Below are positions 53,852 through 63,546 of a stretch of DNA of 64,000 nucleotides, one piece after another. The notes below the pieces were generated by a model. That model did not search any database, was not told the DNA's origin, and saw nothing but the letters and a program-made list of their open reading frames with translations. Both the position numbers and the translations under genes were made by a program. Position 1 is the first letter of the stretch; every line of letters begins with the position of its first letter. This DNA is from Paenibacillus sp. HWE-109 (GTDB lineage: Bacteria; Bacillota; Bacilli; Paenibacillales; NBRC-103111). The stretch spans positions 6,386,001-6,450,000 of the forward strand of contig NZ_CP091881.1 in assembly GCF_022163125.1 (NCBI RefSeq). The letters are read 5' to 3'.

Positions 53852-53982
53852 ACGTTTTTGTAATGTGCAGCTCCGCATTTTTATTCGATTGTAATGCTCT
53901 GTCCTGTAAGCTAGTTCTTGTAGACGACAGCACGAAGCAAACAACAACGCAAACAAAAAAATAATATTGAGGAGTGTTATAT

Positions 53983-55449
53983 ATGAAAAACAACAAAAAG
54001 GTTATCGCCGCTTTAACCATTACAGCAACGGTAGGTCTATCCGCAATTCTTCCTTTTAATGCATTAGCCGCTAATCCCTTCACAGATGCAGCAAGCAAAG
54101 CTCAAATTCAGACTGCTATCGAACAGTTAGCGCAGCAGCAAGTGGTTTCCGGATACGAGGATCACGCCTTCAAACCTGACCAAGCTGTTACGCGTGCTGA
54201 GATCGCCAAAATGGTCGCACTGGCACTGCACGTGAAAGTAGATTCAGCTGCTTCTAATAACTTTCAAGATGTAGCCAAAGGGGATTGGTACTACGACTAC
54301 GCGGTTGCTCTAACATCTGTTATGGGGAAAAACGGGCAATTCCAAGGCAGCCAAACGATGGCTTCCTCTGAACTGATCGACCTTCTCACAGCTGTTTTAA
54401 AAGTTGACAAAACAGCCGTTGCACAACTGCCTAGCGCAGCAGCTTTGGCAAATGCCCAAATTACCCGTGGACAAGCGGCTTTACTTATCTTTGAAGCGCA
54501 GCAATTGGCTCCTATTCAAGTAACAAAGCTGCAAGTTCTGAACGCTATCACGCTGCAAGTTACTTTCTCTGCCCCAATTCCTGCTGCTGAATTAGAGCTG
54601 GATGTAGCGTCCAAAAACTTCGTCTTTGATAATGGCTTAGCGATCAGCAATGTTCCACGGTTAAAAACAGGCTCCAAATCGACCTACATCGTGCCCGTTC
54701 CGACCCAAAAAGCTGGGACAACTTATTCGTTAACTTATAAGGGTCAGCCTGCCGGCACATTCACTGCAAGCACAGAGAAAATCGCCTTGAAATCGACTGC
54801 ACAGGTGGCAAATGATCTATTTGAAGTCGAATCCTTCTTGACAGATGGTGTTGCTGATTACGGCTATGTCATTGCTGCTTACAGCAAATCCCGTCCTGGC
54901 GCATTCAGCGTGGATGAAACGAATAGCTCCAACGGGAAAACCTATCAAATTCTGTCCTCCATGCGGAATCGCCAAGTGCAAATCACTCCTGAGGGCGGCA
55001 CACCGATGACAGCGAGCTACCTGCCTTTCACACAAGCGACAGATGGACGACAAGCGCCTAAGTTTATTCTTCCTAACGGTGAAAAGTTCCAACCAGGCGT
55101 TAAATATACGGTTGCTGCTGATTGGGCTACACTAGCTAATCCAACATTTACAGCCAAGGAGATCGCGCCGCTTACAATCCAATCCGCTGCCGCGGTGGAT
55201 AAGAAGACGATTGCTGTGACACTTTCGCAGGATCCAAAAGATGAGATTTTCGTATCACGCCGTGTTACGCTGACTGCAGCAGATGGTACTGTTCTGACAG
55301 CAGAATACACGTTAACTTCGCGCAAAGGTGCTGTAGGCACTTTCGCCTTGCTGAATAATGCCGAACTTGTTCCGGGTACAGCCTACACAGTTGCACCTGT
55401 AGGTGCTTGGTCTACGGCATCCGGCGTAAATGTAACTTTAGCGAAATAA
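53983..55449 (+). CDS. Secreted SLH-domain protein of unknown function
   Basis: About 488 residues. A signal peptide ends at NALAANPF; one clear SLH repeat follows (IEQLAQQQVVSGYEDHAFKP, then VTRAEIAKMVALAL), and a second weaker one (NNFQDVAKGDWYYDYAVALT). The rest, from about residue 180, is beta-rich with Ig-like stretches (ITLQVTFSAPIPAAEL; KKTIAVTLSQDPKDEIFVSR). It probably attaches to the cell wall. GAGGAG 8 nt before ATG 53983 rules out an upstream in-frame GTG at 53974. No enzymatic motif is seen. Confidence 0.8.
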   Translation: MKNNKKVIAALTITATVGLSAILPFNALAANPFTDAASKAQIQTAIEQLAQQQVVSGYEDHAFKPDQAVTRAEIAKMVALALHVKVDSAASNNFQDVAKGDWYYDYAVALTSVMGKNGQFQGSQTMASSELIDLLTAVLKVDKTAVAQLPSAAALANAQITRGQAALLIFEAQQLAPIQVTKLQVLNAITLQVTFSAPIPAAELELDVASKNFVFDNGLAISNVPRLKTGSKSTYIVPVPTQKAGTTYSLTYKGQPAGTFTASTEKIALKSTAQVANDLFEVESFLTDGVADYGYVIAAYSKSRPGAFSVDETNSSNGKTYQILSSMRNRQVQITPEGGTPMTASYLPFTQATDGRQAPKFILPNGEKFQPGVKYTVAADWATLANPTFTAKEIAPLTIQSAAAVDKKTIAVTLSQDPKDEIFVSRRVTLTAADGTVLTAEYTLTSRKGAVGTFALLNNAELVPGTAYTVAPVGAWSTASGVNVTLAK

Positions 55450-55489
55450 CCATTAGATGCTGCGAACTGCTGCATAGATTAAATACAGA

Positions 55490-55535
55490 AAGGAATCTCA
55501 CTTCCACGGAACATGGGAAATTGGGGTTCCTTTTT
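55490..55535 (+). terminator. Terminator after the SLH protein gene
   Basis: AAGGAATCTCACTTCC pairs imperfectly with GGAAATTGGGGTTCCTT, followed by TTTTTC. Confidence 0.7.
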
Positions 55536-55585
55536 CAACTTGTTTAACAGCTCCATAACTCCATACATCCCGAGGTGAAGATAAG

Positions 55586-56818
55586 ATGATAATTTCTAAT
55601 AAAATCCGAACTTGGTTAACTGCGATAACCCTGCTGCTTCTGTTGACAGGCTGCACTGCTCCATCAGCGCTGCAACCTCAGTCTGAGTCTGCAACGACAT
55701 CAGTGCCTTCAGGAATTCGTGCACCAATTGCCAGTGCTAGTCCGGCAACTTCTCCACCAATCACCAGCTCAAACCCAGCAACACTTCCATCAATCACCAG
55801 ATCAAACCCAGCAAGTCCTGCGCCATCTGTCACTTCCGCTTCAACTATCTTGATGGTGACTCACTCCAAAAGTGACTATATGTCATTCCTAGATCCAGCT
55901 ACAGGCAGCTTCGAGAAGCTGACCGTCGGCAAAGCTCCTTTTGCCATTGCTGAGGGACCTCAGCATCGCGCTTATGTCTCTACTGCCGAAGGTGTAGCTG
56001 TAGTGGACACGCTGCAGCGCAAACGCTTGGCGCTGGTTCCGTATCAATCCGATGTCGGGAAACCGCAGTTCGGCGAATACCGTCCAGGAGGCATGGGCAT
56101 TGCGGCATCGCCTGACGGCAAGTACGTCTATGTCGGTGTTAATCTGCCCGGCCGCAGCCAAAGCCAATTAGAAATTCTGGATACCGGCAAGCTTGCCATG
56201 ATTGGCAGTGTTGCGGTAGGCATTCGGCCTTTCGATGTAGTGACTAGTTTGGACGGTCGCGAAGTATACAGCATTGATCACGATTCCTACTCCGTGACCG
56301 CCGTTGACCCAGCTGCTCGCAAGGCTCGCACCCTGGAAGCCGCCCCCTTTGGCCGTGGCGGCTTCGAGAAGCCTCATTATGCGGCAGTTCGCGCGGACGG
56401 ACGGTTGCTCTTGCCTTACCAAGGCCGCGGCCTCGTCGTCCTAGACCCAGCTAGCGGCAACTATGAGACGCAGCCGCTCACGGGCAATACGCATCAGGAA
56501 GGCGTTGCCCTGACTGCTGACGGCAAGCAGTTGCTCATCGTCGGCATCGGGGCTGCCGGGAGCGCAACCGGCAAACCCAATCTGACGGTGCTTGACGTGA
56601 ACACCCACGCGGAGAAGATCCTCCCGCTGGAGCGGATGCACCAAATGGTCACGAGCAGCGCGGACGGCCGCTATGCCTTCCTGACCGGCGGCGTCACTTA
56701 TGCGGATACCGGCTGGAATGGCATGTCGGTCGTGGATTTGCAGTCCGGCGCAGTCCGTGACTTCGCGCTGCCGGACTATCCTTTGGATGTCCAGCTTTTG
56801 AGCGGCAGCCGTTCATAA
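55586..56818 (+). CDS. Beta-propeller lipoprotein (YVTN/40-residue repeat type)
   Basis: A 410-residue lipoprotein with lipobox LLTGC near residue 23, then a Ser/Pro/Thr linker in which the phrase SNPAT/SNPAS-x-PSIT repeats. A propeller domain follows: AYVSTAEGVAVVD, GMGIAASPDGKYVYVGVNLP, IRPFDVVTSLDGREVYSIDH, EGVALTADGKQLLIVG and SADGRYAFLTGG. Such YVTN-type blades usually serve binding or surface roles rather than catalysis. GAGGTGAAGATAAG precedes the ATG. Its 3' half is GC-richer than the 5' half. Confidence 0.8.
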   Translation: MIISNKIRTWLTAITLLLLLTGCTAPSALQPQSESATTSVPSGIRAPIASASPATSPPITSSNPATLPSITRSNPASPAPSVTSASTILMVTHSKSDYMSFLDPATGSFEKLTVGKAPFAIAEGPQHRAYVSTAEGVAVVDTLQRKRLALVPYQSDVGKPQFGEYRPGGMGIAASPDGKYVYVGVNLPGRSQSQLEILDTGKLAMIGSVAVGIRPFDVVTSLDGREVYSIDHDSYSVTAVDPAARKARTLEAAPFGRGGFEKPHYAAVRADGRLLLPYQGRGLVVLDPASGNYETQPLTGNTHQEGVALTADGKQLLIVGIGAAGSATGKPNLTVLDVNTHAEKILPLERMHQMVTSSADGRYAFLTGGVTYADTGWNGMSVVDLQSGAVRDFALPDYPLDVQLLSGSRS

Positions 56819-56842
56819 GCCGGCTCCCTTGTATACAAATTT

Positions 56843-57034
56843 AAAAGCCCCTAAAGACTTCTATCCGCGGCAAAAGCAATGTTTTTAGCGCAATAGGAGC
56901 CTTTCGGGACTTCTATTTGTTCCTAAATCGCGAATGACATACGCATCCCACGAAATAAGAGTCCCTGGAGTCTCCTATATGCGCGAAAAGTAACAACTTT
57001 AGCGCAATAAGAGCCTCCAGGGACTTCTATTTGT
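56843..57034. repeat. Second cluster of four hairpin repeats (family C)
   Basis: Units at 56843-56864, 56893-56920, 56955-56978 and 57007-57034 follow the 9131-9320 pattern (ATAAGAGTC-nnnn-GACTYCTAT). The alternating spacing of about 50 and 60 bp is also kept. Confidence 0.75.
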
Positions 57035-57036
57035 TC

Positions 57037-57732
57037 CTATTCCTGCTTCGCCATATACCCAACGCCCGGGTAGGTGACGATCAGTTCTTGCCCTTCGGTC
57101 AAGCTTTTGAGCTTCTGCCGAATCCGCGCGATCGTGACGCGCAGATACTCGACTTCGTCGCGGTATTCGCTGCCCCAAACTTCGCTGAGCAGCTGCTCAT
57201 GCGTCATAACTTTGCCTGCATGCTGCAAGAGCAAAGCGAACAGATTATACTCGGTTTCCGTAAACTTAACCTCCGCATCCGCTACCCAAATGCGTCGCTG
57301 CGCCAAATTGGCTGTCACGGGTCCAAGCGTGATTTCGCTTGTTGTGACAGGCGCGGCCATGCGGCCATCCATCCGGCGAAGCACAGCATTCACACGGGCG
57401 AACAGCTCATCAAGCGAGAAAGGCTTCGTCAAGTAATCGTCGGCCCCTTGATTCAGCCCTTGCACTTTGTCCGTCGCGTTGCTCCGCGCGGTTAACATGA
57501 TAACGGGTACGCCTGAGTAAGTGCGCAATCTTTTCAACACTTCGAAGCCATCCATGCCCGGCATCATTAGATCCAGTAAAATCAAATCCGGATCAAACCC
57601 TTCCACCTTATCCAAAGCTTCAGCGCCGCTCTGGCAGGTCAGCGTTTCGAAATCCAGCGATTTGAGATTCGCCGCTACGAAACGAAGAATTTTCGGTTCA
57701 TCATCTACGATCATAATCTTCTTCTTGTTCAT
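57037..57732 (-). CDS. OmpR/PhoB-family response regulator
   Basis: A 231-residue regulator. The receiver has IMIVDDEPKIL, the phospho-acceptor D in LILLDLMMPGMDG (near 53), MLTARS and TKPF. The winged-helix C-terminal domain includes FTETEYNLFALLLQHAGKVM, QLLSEVWGSEYRDEVEYLRV, RIRQKL and VGYMAKQE. It resembles KdpE-type regulators, but no potassium genes flank it, so I give no symbol. It overlaps the kinase gene by 4 nt (ATGA) and is second in that operon. Confidence 0.9.
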   Translation of the reverse strand: MNKKKIMIVDDEPKILRFVAANLKSLDFETLTCQSGAEALDKVEGFDPDLILLDLMMPGMDGFEVLKRLRTYSGVPVIMLTARSNATDKVQGLNQGADDYLTKPFSLDELFARVNAVLRRMDGRMAAPVTTSEITLGPVTANLAQRRIWVADAEVKFTETEYNLFALLLQHAGKVMTHEQLLSEVWGSEYRDEVEYLRVTIARIRQKLKSLTEGQELIVTYPGVGYMAKQE

Positions 57733-59951
57733 ATCAGCTCTTCTTCCCCTCTGAACCGCGGTATAGCCAAAATAAATGTGCTTCCTTCGCCCGGCTTGCT
57801 CCTCACGTGAATCTCTCCGCCATGCGCTTCCATGATGCCTTGGCAGATGGCAAGACCAAGTCCCGTCCCGCCAGTTTGGCGGCTGGAGGAGACATCTACC
57901 CGGTAGAATCTATCGAACAACTTATCCACATGCTCAGCAGCAATGCCGATTCCGTTATCTTGCACTTCCAAATGAACAAACCGTTCATCCGCCCAAGCGC
58001 TAATTTGAATAACAGGATGCTGTTCATTATACCTAACCGCATTCGTGAACAAGTTCACGAGTACCTGCTCCAGGCGCAGCTTATCCGCATAAACCAGCGG
58101 AAGATCCCCAGCCAGCCTGACGTCGAATTGCGTATGCGCTTCGCTCGCTTGCTGCGGCAGCCTTCTCATTGCGCTTTCCACCATAACTTCCACTCGCAGC
58201 GCCTGCGGATTGATGCGCATAGCCCCGGATTCAATCTTGGAGATATCAAGCCAATCATCAATGAGATCCTGAATTCGCCCGATATCCTCATGAATCCCTT
58301 CCAGCAGCTCCTGCTTGAAGCTTTCTTCCCACTGCGCATCGACACGCAAAAGCGTTTCGACGCCGCCTCTAATGCTTGTAATTGGCGTTTTGAACTCATG
58401 GGACGCCAACGAGATCAGATCATTTTTGAGCGCATCAATTTCGTGCTCCTTGGTCATATCCCGCCACACGTAGCCGCGGCCAAAAACCCGACCATCCCTC
58501 GCCACTTGGAAGGCCGATACGATCATGAACCGCTCTTTGCCATGCTCCGTCTGCACGGTAAAAGCCTCCTGCACACTGGGTTCAGCGGTCAGCTTGTGAA
58601 GTTCCTCTTGCCGTTCGGACAGCAGAACGGCAATTCGTTCAAACAGCGTATTCTCATGCATCATCGTCAGCTCAGGCATCGGAATCGCAAAAATCTCAGC
58701 CATCCGATGATTCGCGTAGACCACACTTTGATTCATATCGATCAAAACGATCGCATCGGACATACTTTCGAGCACCGCATTCAGTGTCGCATGCTCGTCC
58801 TGAAGTCGCTGGGTGCGTTCCTCAACACGTTCCTCCAGTTCACTATTAAGCTGCAGCAAAGCCCCTTGATTCTCTTTGATTTGCTCGGCCATTCGAAAAA
58901 AATGTTCGGCAAGCAGCTGTAATTCAAGAGGAGCCCCGCGCGGAACTACTTTATTATCCAGCTCAACAAAGCTTCCTCCGGCCAAACGCTGCGTATACCC
59001 AACCAACGCATGAATGGTGCCATTTAGCCGTCTAGCCAAATAGCTTCCGAGCAGCACGGTCAAGATCAGGGTAATGACGAGCAGCAGCATTGTTATGCTG
59101 AGTGATTCGGTGAAAGCAGCATTCACGGCAGCATTAGACTTGCTGACCCAGACAATCCAATCGATTTCAGGAATGACTTTATAGGTGATCAGTTCTTTTT
59201 GTGCGGATGTGCTTAACGTATATTTGCCTTCGCCCTGTTTATGAAGGAAGGCGTCCACGACAACCGGTTCTTTGGATAAATCAGCCAAGGTATCCGTCAA
59301 TTTCGCGTTCGGATGGTAAATGGGCTTGCCTGCGTGATCCAACACGACTGGATAAGCCTCTTTGCCGTAATCGTATTTCGTAACCAGAGCCTTTAGTGGA
59401 GCAAGGTCGAGGACGGCCAGCACGAAGCCATCTGTTTGTTTGTTCCCTTTGTAAATCGGCACGGCAATAGCAACTGACGGCAGATTAGCTCCCTCGGGAC
59501 CTTGAAAAAGCGAGGAAACGATCGTCTTTTGCATCGCTTGCACCCGCTTGGTGTAATCCCGGTCTTGCACGTTGACACCTATTAAAGTGTTATTGGCCGT
59601 TGTGTGCGTGGCCTTGATGCTGCCATTGGAATCAACGACATAAATGCCTGTGAAGCCTTCCAGGTTCTCCCGCAAGGATTGCAGCTTCAGCGTAAGACTC
59701 TCGCGCGTTCGGAATGCCGCATCCGATGCAGTAATCGTCGCCGCCAAAGTTTCTACCGCATTCCGGTGGTAGTACATATAATCTTGCACTGCATCCCCGA
59801 GCCGGTAGGTGGTCATTTGCTGATTCCTATTGGACTCTTGGGTGATATACGTAATTTGTGAAACTTGGAAGCTGCCAAGGATTAAGATTGGGATCATCGC
59901 CATAATTGCAAAAGTCAGCGTTAAATGGGATCGCATGGAATAGTGCTTCAA
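57729..59951 (-). CDS. Membrane sensor histidine kinase (Cache-HAMP-PAS-HisKA-HATPase)
   Basis: A 740-residue kinase with a TM near 12-30, an extracytoplasmic Cache-like region (about 35-275), a second TM near 280-300, then HAMP, a coiled stretch (ELEERVEERTQRLQDEHATL), a PAS domain (MSDAIVLIDMNQSVVYANHR), HisKA with ASHEFKTPITSIRGG (phospho-His), N box LFTNAVRYNE, G1 VQDNGIGIA, and GGTGLGLAICQGI. The Cache domain suggests sensing of a small extracellular molecule. The next gene is its cognate regulator. It could start elsewhere near 59951; the ATG is kept. Confidence 0.9.
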   Translation of the reverse strand: MKHYSMRSHLTLTFAIMAMIPILILGSFQVSQITYITQESNRNQQMTTYRLGDAVQDYMYYHRNAVETLAATITASDAAFRTRESLTLKLQSLRENLEGFTGIYVVDSNGSIKATHTTANNTLIGVNVQDRDYTKRVQAMQKTIVSSLFQGPEGANLPSVAIAVPIYKGNKQTDGFVLAVLDLAPLKALVTKYDYGKEAYPVVLDHAGKPIYHPNAKLTDTLADLSKEPVVVDAFLHKQGEGKYTLSTSAQKELITYKVIPEIDWIVWVSKSNAAVNAAFTESLSITMLLLVITLILTVLLGSYLARRLNGTIHALVGYTQRLAGGSFVELDNKVVPRGAPLELQLLAEHFFRMAEQIKENQGALLQLNSELEERVEERTQRLQDEHATLNAVLESMSDAIVLIDMNQSVVYANHRMAEIFAIPMPELTMMHENTLFERIAVLLSERQEELHKLTAEPSVQEAFTVQTEHGKERFMIVSAFQVARDGRVFGRGYVWRDMTKEHEIDALKNDLISLASHEFKTPITSIRGGVETLLRVDAQWEESFKQELLEGIHEDIGRIQDLIDDWLDISKIESGAMRINPQALRVEVMVESAMRRLPQQASEAHTQFDVRLAGDLPLVYADKLRLEQVLVNLFTNAVRYNEQHPVIQISAWADERFVHLEVQDNGIGIAAEHVDKLFDRFYRVDVSSSRQTGGTGLGLAICQGIMEAHGGEIHVRSKPGEGSTFILAIPRFRGEEELI

Positions 59952-60111
59952 AATGTACCTCCACTCTGCGCAACTACATAAGATGTAGATGCCTGCTAAG
60001 CTCTATTTTACCATTAGCAAAAATGTAATGAAAATGAAATATGATTTTCATCTTCTTTTAATGAACCAGGGCTATAATAAGTCTCAACCCCCCTTTAAAA
60101 TATAAATACTT

Positions 60112-60145
60112 AGACCCGCGGCCCGTTGCTGTGGGTCTCTTTTTT
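60112..60145 (+). terminator. Orphan terminator-like hairpin in the 59952-60327 gap
   Basis: AGACCC and GGGTCT flank a GC-rich loop and are followed by CTTTTTTT. No plus-strand gene lies upstream. A TATAAT at 60073-60078 could start a short RNA of about 60 nt, but its -35 box is poor. Nothing else is seen in the gap. Confidence 0.5.
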
Positions 60146-60327
60146 TGCCGACCACTGTAATAAAAAGAAGAACCTGCCTCATCCATTAGGATGATAGCAT
60201 GGTTTTCGGGCTATGCTCACACAATTTCCCACAATGTTAAGATAGGACGTCCATAATGTTTCGGTAAAGTGAAGAAGTAAGGGAAACACATTCCCCAAAT
60301 TACATAAACCGAGAGGAGTTTTCAAAC

Positions 60328-61134
60328 ATGAAAACACAATTTAAACGTTACACAAGTCGAGTAAGTCTTCTAGCAGTGGTAGCAACTATGGCCTTCGGAG
60401 CTATCAGCGCTTCTGCCGCTGAAACCAATTCCGACAACAAGAATGTTACAACCTCGATCCAAGCTACTCAAACCGTAGCGGCGACTGGTGCTTTCCAACT
60501 TCGAAGCAGCGCACCTAGCTTATTATTCCAACCTGCTCACCAAAGAAATTACTTGAAACTTCTTGCCAGCACCTACTCGCCTGAATCATTGAAAGAGTGG
60601 AAACAAGCTCTGGAAGATCGTAAACAAGCCGAGAGCGAAATGCCGCAAATGGCTGCTTTCAAAAGTGTATCTATCAAGGATAAAGACGGCGGGGCTGTAC
60701 CTTCCAATGCAGAGACGGTAACCATTGATGGAGCTTCAATAACGAACATGGATACCGCTTTTGTAACAGGCATCGCAGTTCCAGCTGTACCTGCAACTAA
60801 GGTTGGCGAACTGCCAGAAGGCGAGCCTACGCCAGGCAAAAAGATCTTCATGGAAAGACTTAGCGAAGATGGCGCTGTTCTCCAAGATACCGTCCAAGCT
60901 CTTCCACTTGAGGGTGTGGTAACTGGTGATATAATGAAAGGTGAGCTTCCGGAATCATTCAAACGTCAGCAAAAATTAGCTGATGCCGTTGAAGCCGACG
61001 ACACAGCAACTATCAAAAGCTTGCTCCCTGAACTGTTGAAAGACTACAAAGCAGAAACAGAAAACATCCGTTCCTTGGCGAAAAAGCTGAAAGAAGCTGC
61101 TGATAAAGCCAAAGAAAACGCCACAAATAAATAA
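60328..61134 (+). CDS. Secreted protein of unknown function next to a two-component system
   Basis: A 268-residue exported protein with a Sec signal peptide (MKTQFKRYTSRVSLLAVVAT, cleavage near SASAAE). The mature part has no recognised domain. It contains a Pro/Gly-rich strand segment (ITNMDTAFVTGIAVPAVPAT, then LPEGEPTPGKKIFMERL) and a charged helical C-terminus (LLKDYKAETENIRSLAKKLK). GAGAGGAG precedes the ATG. A terminator separates it from the following regulator/kinase pair. A role as a sensed or regulated partner of that pair is only inferred from position. Confidence 0.7.
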   Translation: MKTQFKRYTSRVSLLAVVATMAFGAISASAAETNSDNKNVTTSIQATQTVAATGAFQLRSSAPSLLFQPAHQRNYLKLLASTYSPESLKEWKQALEDRKQAESEMPQMAAFKSVSIKDKDGGAVPSNAETVTIDGASITNMDTAFVTGIAVPAVPATKVGELPEGEPTPGKKIFMERLSEDGAVLQDTVQALPLEGVVTGDIMKGELPESFKRQQKLADAVEADDTATIKSLLPELLKDYKAETENIRSLAKKLKEAADKAKENATNK

Positions 61135-61157
61135 AGCAAACTCTTATTCATACATGC

Positions 61158-61201
61158 AGTGGAACCGCACGCAAAAATGGCGAGCGGCTCCACTTTTTTC
61201 C
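61158..61201 (+). terminator. Terminator between the secreted protein and the response regulator
   Basis: AGTGGAACCGC (61158-61168) pairs with GCGGCTCCACT (61184-61194) with one mismatch, followed by TTTTTC. Confidence 0.8.
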
Positions 61202-61230
61202 CATCGCAGATCATAAAAGGAGATTACGTC

Positions 61231-61926
61231 ATGTATCACATCTATTTAGTGGAAGACGAGGAACATTTAAGAGGTCTGTTAGCCGCTTATTTGGAAAAAG
61301 AGGGGTGGCAAGTGCGTTCGTTCGCAGACGGAACTTCGGCAAGATCCGCCATCGCCGAGCGGCCGGACTTGTGGGTCCTCGATATTATGCTTCCCGGCGT
61401 AGACGGCTATCAACTCATGCGGGAAATCAAAGCCGACCAGCCAACTCAGCCGGTCATCTTCATATCCGCGCGTGATGCCGACATCGACCGTATCATTGGT
61501 CTAGAGCTAGGCAGTGACGACTATTTGGCCAAGCCTTTTCTCCCGCGGGAACTTGTTATCCGTACACGAAAACTGTTGGAGCGCGTGTATAGCGGTCATC
61601 ATGCAGGGGCTCTGCCCGCTTCTCAGGAGCGCCGTTCCAAGCTGAATATAGCCTCCTATCTCATCGATGAGCAAGCGCGGACCGTAACAGATGAGCAGGG
61701 CGCCAAGTTGGAGTTGACCTCCAAGGAGTTCGAGCTGCTGCTGTATCTTGTCAACCATCACGGCCAAGTCCTGGAACGTGAACAAGTACTCACTGCGGTA
61801 TGGGGAATGGATTACTTCGGAACAGATCGCGTCGTGGATGATTTGGTGCGCAGGCTTCGCCGCAAACTGCCGGATCTGCGTTTAGAAACCGTATATGGGT
61901 ACGGATACAGGATGGTGAAAGCATGA
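61231..61926 (+). CDS. OmpR/PhoB-family response regulator
   Basis: A 231-residue regulator. The receiver has YLVEDEEHLRGLLAAY, the phospho-acceptor D in WVLDIMLPGVDGYQ, FISARDADID and AKPF. The C-terminal winged helix reads LELTSKEFELLLYLVNHHGQ, VWGMDYFGTDRVVDDLVRRL and YGYGYRMV. An upstream in-frame start at 61159 lies inside the preceding terminator, while AAAGGAGATTACGTC sits right before ATG 61231, so that is the start. It overlaps the kinase gene by 4 nt. Confidence 0.9.
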   Translation: MYHIYLVEDEEHLRGLLAAYLEKEGWQVRSFADGTSARSAIAERPDLWVLDIMLPGVDGYQLMREIKADQPTQPVIFISARDADIDRIIGLELGSDDYLAKPFLPRELVIRTRKLLERVYSGHHAGALPASQERRSKLNIASYLIDEQARTVTDEQGAKLELTSKEFELLLYLVNHHGQVLEREQVLTAVWGMDYFGTDRVVDDLVRRLRRKLPDLRLETVYGYGYRMVKA

Positions 61927-63497
61927 AAATCAACATCGCTCAGTGGCCGCTCGCCCTTAAACTGTGGGGAGCCTTCGCAGCTTTAGCCTTACTAATTTTC
62001 ACAATGCTTGCCCTGCTGCTGCCTTGGACGTTAAAAGGCTTTTTCACAGAGCAGCTTTATGATATTCTGCTGGATACACAAAGCGGACTCCAAGTAGAGA
62101 CCGCCACATTAACGGCAACACCGACCTATGCGCTTCCAGCTCTGCCCCAATCTGTTCTGAGCAAGCCTTTAAACACGGAATGGGCGTTGACTGAAGCGCA
62201 GCGAACTATGCTTGTACCCAAAGTCGAAGTCGGCCAAGTGACGACAGCAGTCGGCGTTCCTGCGGATTCCACCCTGGCGACACGGATCATGGCGCCGTTA
62301 ACAGGCACCTGGGGCGGGCCGTCCATCCGCCATTTCATGATCAGCAGCACAGACTTGCAACAGGCGGTCAGTTCATCTGCCGTGGCAGGCGAACCCTTCA
62401 TGCAAGCCGTGGAGAAAGATGCGCTTGCTCAAACCATGCCCGTAGAGAGATACACACGCAGCATTGATAACAAAAGCATTTTCTATGTCATTCGCAAAGA
62501 GCTGCTGCAAGGACAGCCGAACTTCGTCGTCTCCTATGCCTGGGGAAATTATCGCAACGATCTGGTCATGACCATGTTCGGCAGGTTGATCCTGCTGATG
62601 GTCGGCCTTATCGTCATCAGCTGGCTCCCCTGCTTATTGCTGGCTCGCTACTTCACGCGCCCGCTCATTCAAATGGAACAACATGTGGGACGCATGGCTG
62701 AGCGCGATTGGCATGAACCGATCGAAACCGGCCGCAAGGACGAAATCGGTCGCTTAGCGAAAGCGATTGAAGCGATGCGCCAGCGCTTGGTGCGGCAGGA
62801 TCATGCCCAGCAGTTCTTCCTTCAGCATACTTCCCATGAGCTGAAAACGCCGGTCATGGTCATTCGCAGCTATGCGCAATCGATTCAAGATGGCGTCTTC
62901 CCCAAGGGAACCCTAAGCGACAGTGTTGGCGTGATCATGAAAGAAGGCGAACGGCTCGAGAAGCGTATTCGCGACTTGTTGCTGCTTAATAAATTGAACT
63001 ATGTTACGGCGCGGGATAAACCATTTCAAGCTTTTGAAATTCATAAAGTGATCGAGGATGTTGTCGACCGCTTGCGGTATCGCAGACCAGAAATCGAATG
63101 GGAAATGCAGCTTGCTCCTTCTACCCAGTTGGTTGGAGATCAAGAACAATGGAAAATCGCTTTGGAAAACATGCTCGACAACCAGCTTCGCTATGCGAAG
63201 AGCCGTATTCACGTTACCGTTAAATCGCAGGAACAGCCCGTCAAAGGAAACCTCCTGCTCTCTGAACTTAGAATGAGCAATGACGGTCCGCTTCTGGATT
63301 CAGCCATTGCAGACAGCATGTTCGAGCCCTTCCGCTCCGGCGGAGACGGCCAGTTCGGCCTTGGCCTGGCCATTGTGAAACAAATTATGGATCACCATGG
63401 CATGTCCATTCGGGCAGAGAATGATCGGGATGGCGTTTCGTTCTATATCGCTCCGCTGAACCCGCACCACACGGCCAACGTTCAGAATGCATCTTAA
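61923..63497 (+). CDS. Membrane sensor histidine kinase (HAMP-HisKA-HATPase)
   Basis: A 524-residue kinase. A TM near 15-35, an extracytoplasmic region of about 165 residues with no recognised sensor fold, a second TM near 215-240, HAMP (YFTRPLIQMEQHVGRMAERD), HisKA with HTSHELKTPVMVIRSYAQ (phospho-His), N box LENMLDNQLRYA, a degenerate G1 (MSNDGPLLD instead of DNGPGI), and GLGLAIVKQIMDHHG. Coupled to the regulator by an ATGA overlap. The external signal is unknown. The altered G1 box may reduce ATP binding, though the rest is normal. Confidence 0.88.
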   Translation: MKINIAQWPLALKLWGAFAALALLIFTMLALLLPWTLKGFFTEQLYDILLDTQSGLQVETATLTATPTYALPALPQSVLSKPLNTEWALTEAQRTMLVPKVEVGQVTTAVGVPADSTLATRIMAPLTGTWGGPSIRHFMISSTDLQQAVSSSAVAGEPFMQAVEKDALAQTMPVERYTRSIDNKSIFYVIRKELLQGQPNFVVSYAWGNYRNDLVMTMFGRLILLMVGLIVISWLPCLLLARYFTRPLIQMEQHVGRMAERDWHEPIETGRKDEIGRLAKAIEAMRQRLVRQDHAQQFFLQHTSHELKTPVMVIRSYAQSIQDGVFPKGTLSDSVGVIMKEGERLEKRIRDLLLLNKLNYVTARDKPFQAFEIHKVIEDVVDRLRYRRPEIEWEMQLAPSTQLVGDQEQWKIALENMLDNQLRYAKSRIHVTVKSQEQPVKGNLLLSELRMSNDGPLLDSAIADSMFEPFRSGGDGQFGLGLAIVKQIMDHHGMSIRAENDRDGVSFYIAPLNPHHTANVQNAS

Positions 63498-63546
63498 ACA
63501 AACGTGCTGCCTCCGCTGTTACGAAGCGGAGGCAGCACGTTTGTTT
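63496..63546. terminator. Bidirectional terminator with 21-bp perfect stem
   Basis: A perfect 21-bp stem (63496-63516 with 63526-63546) overlaps the stop codons of both convergent genes, with AAACAAA/TTTGTTT ends. Confidence 0.85.
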
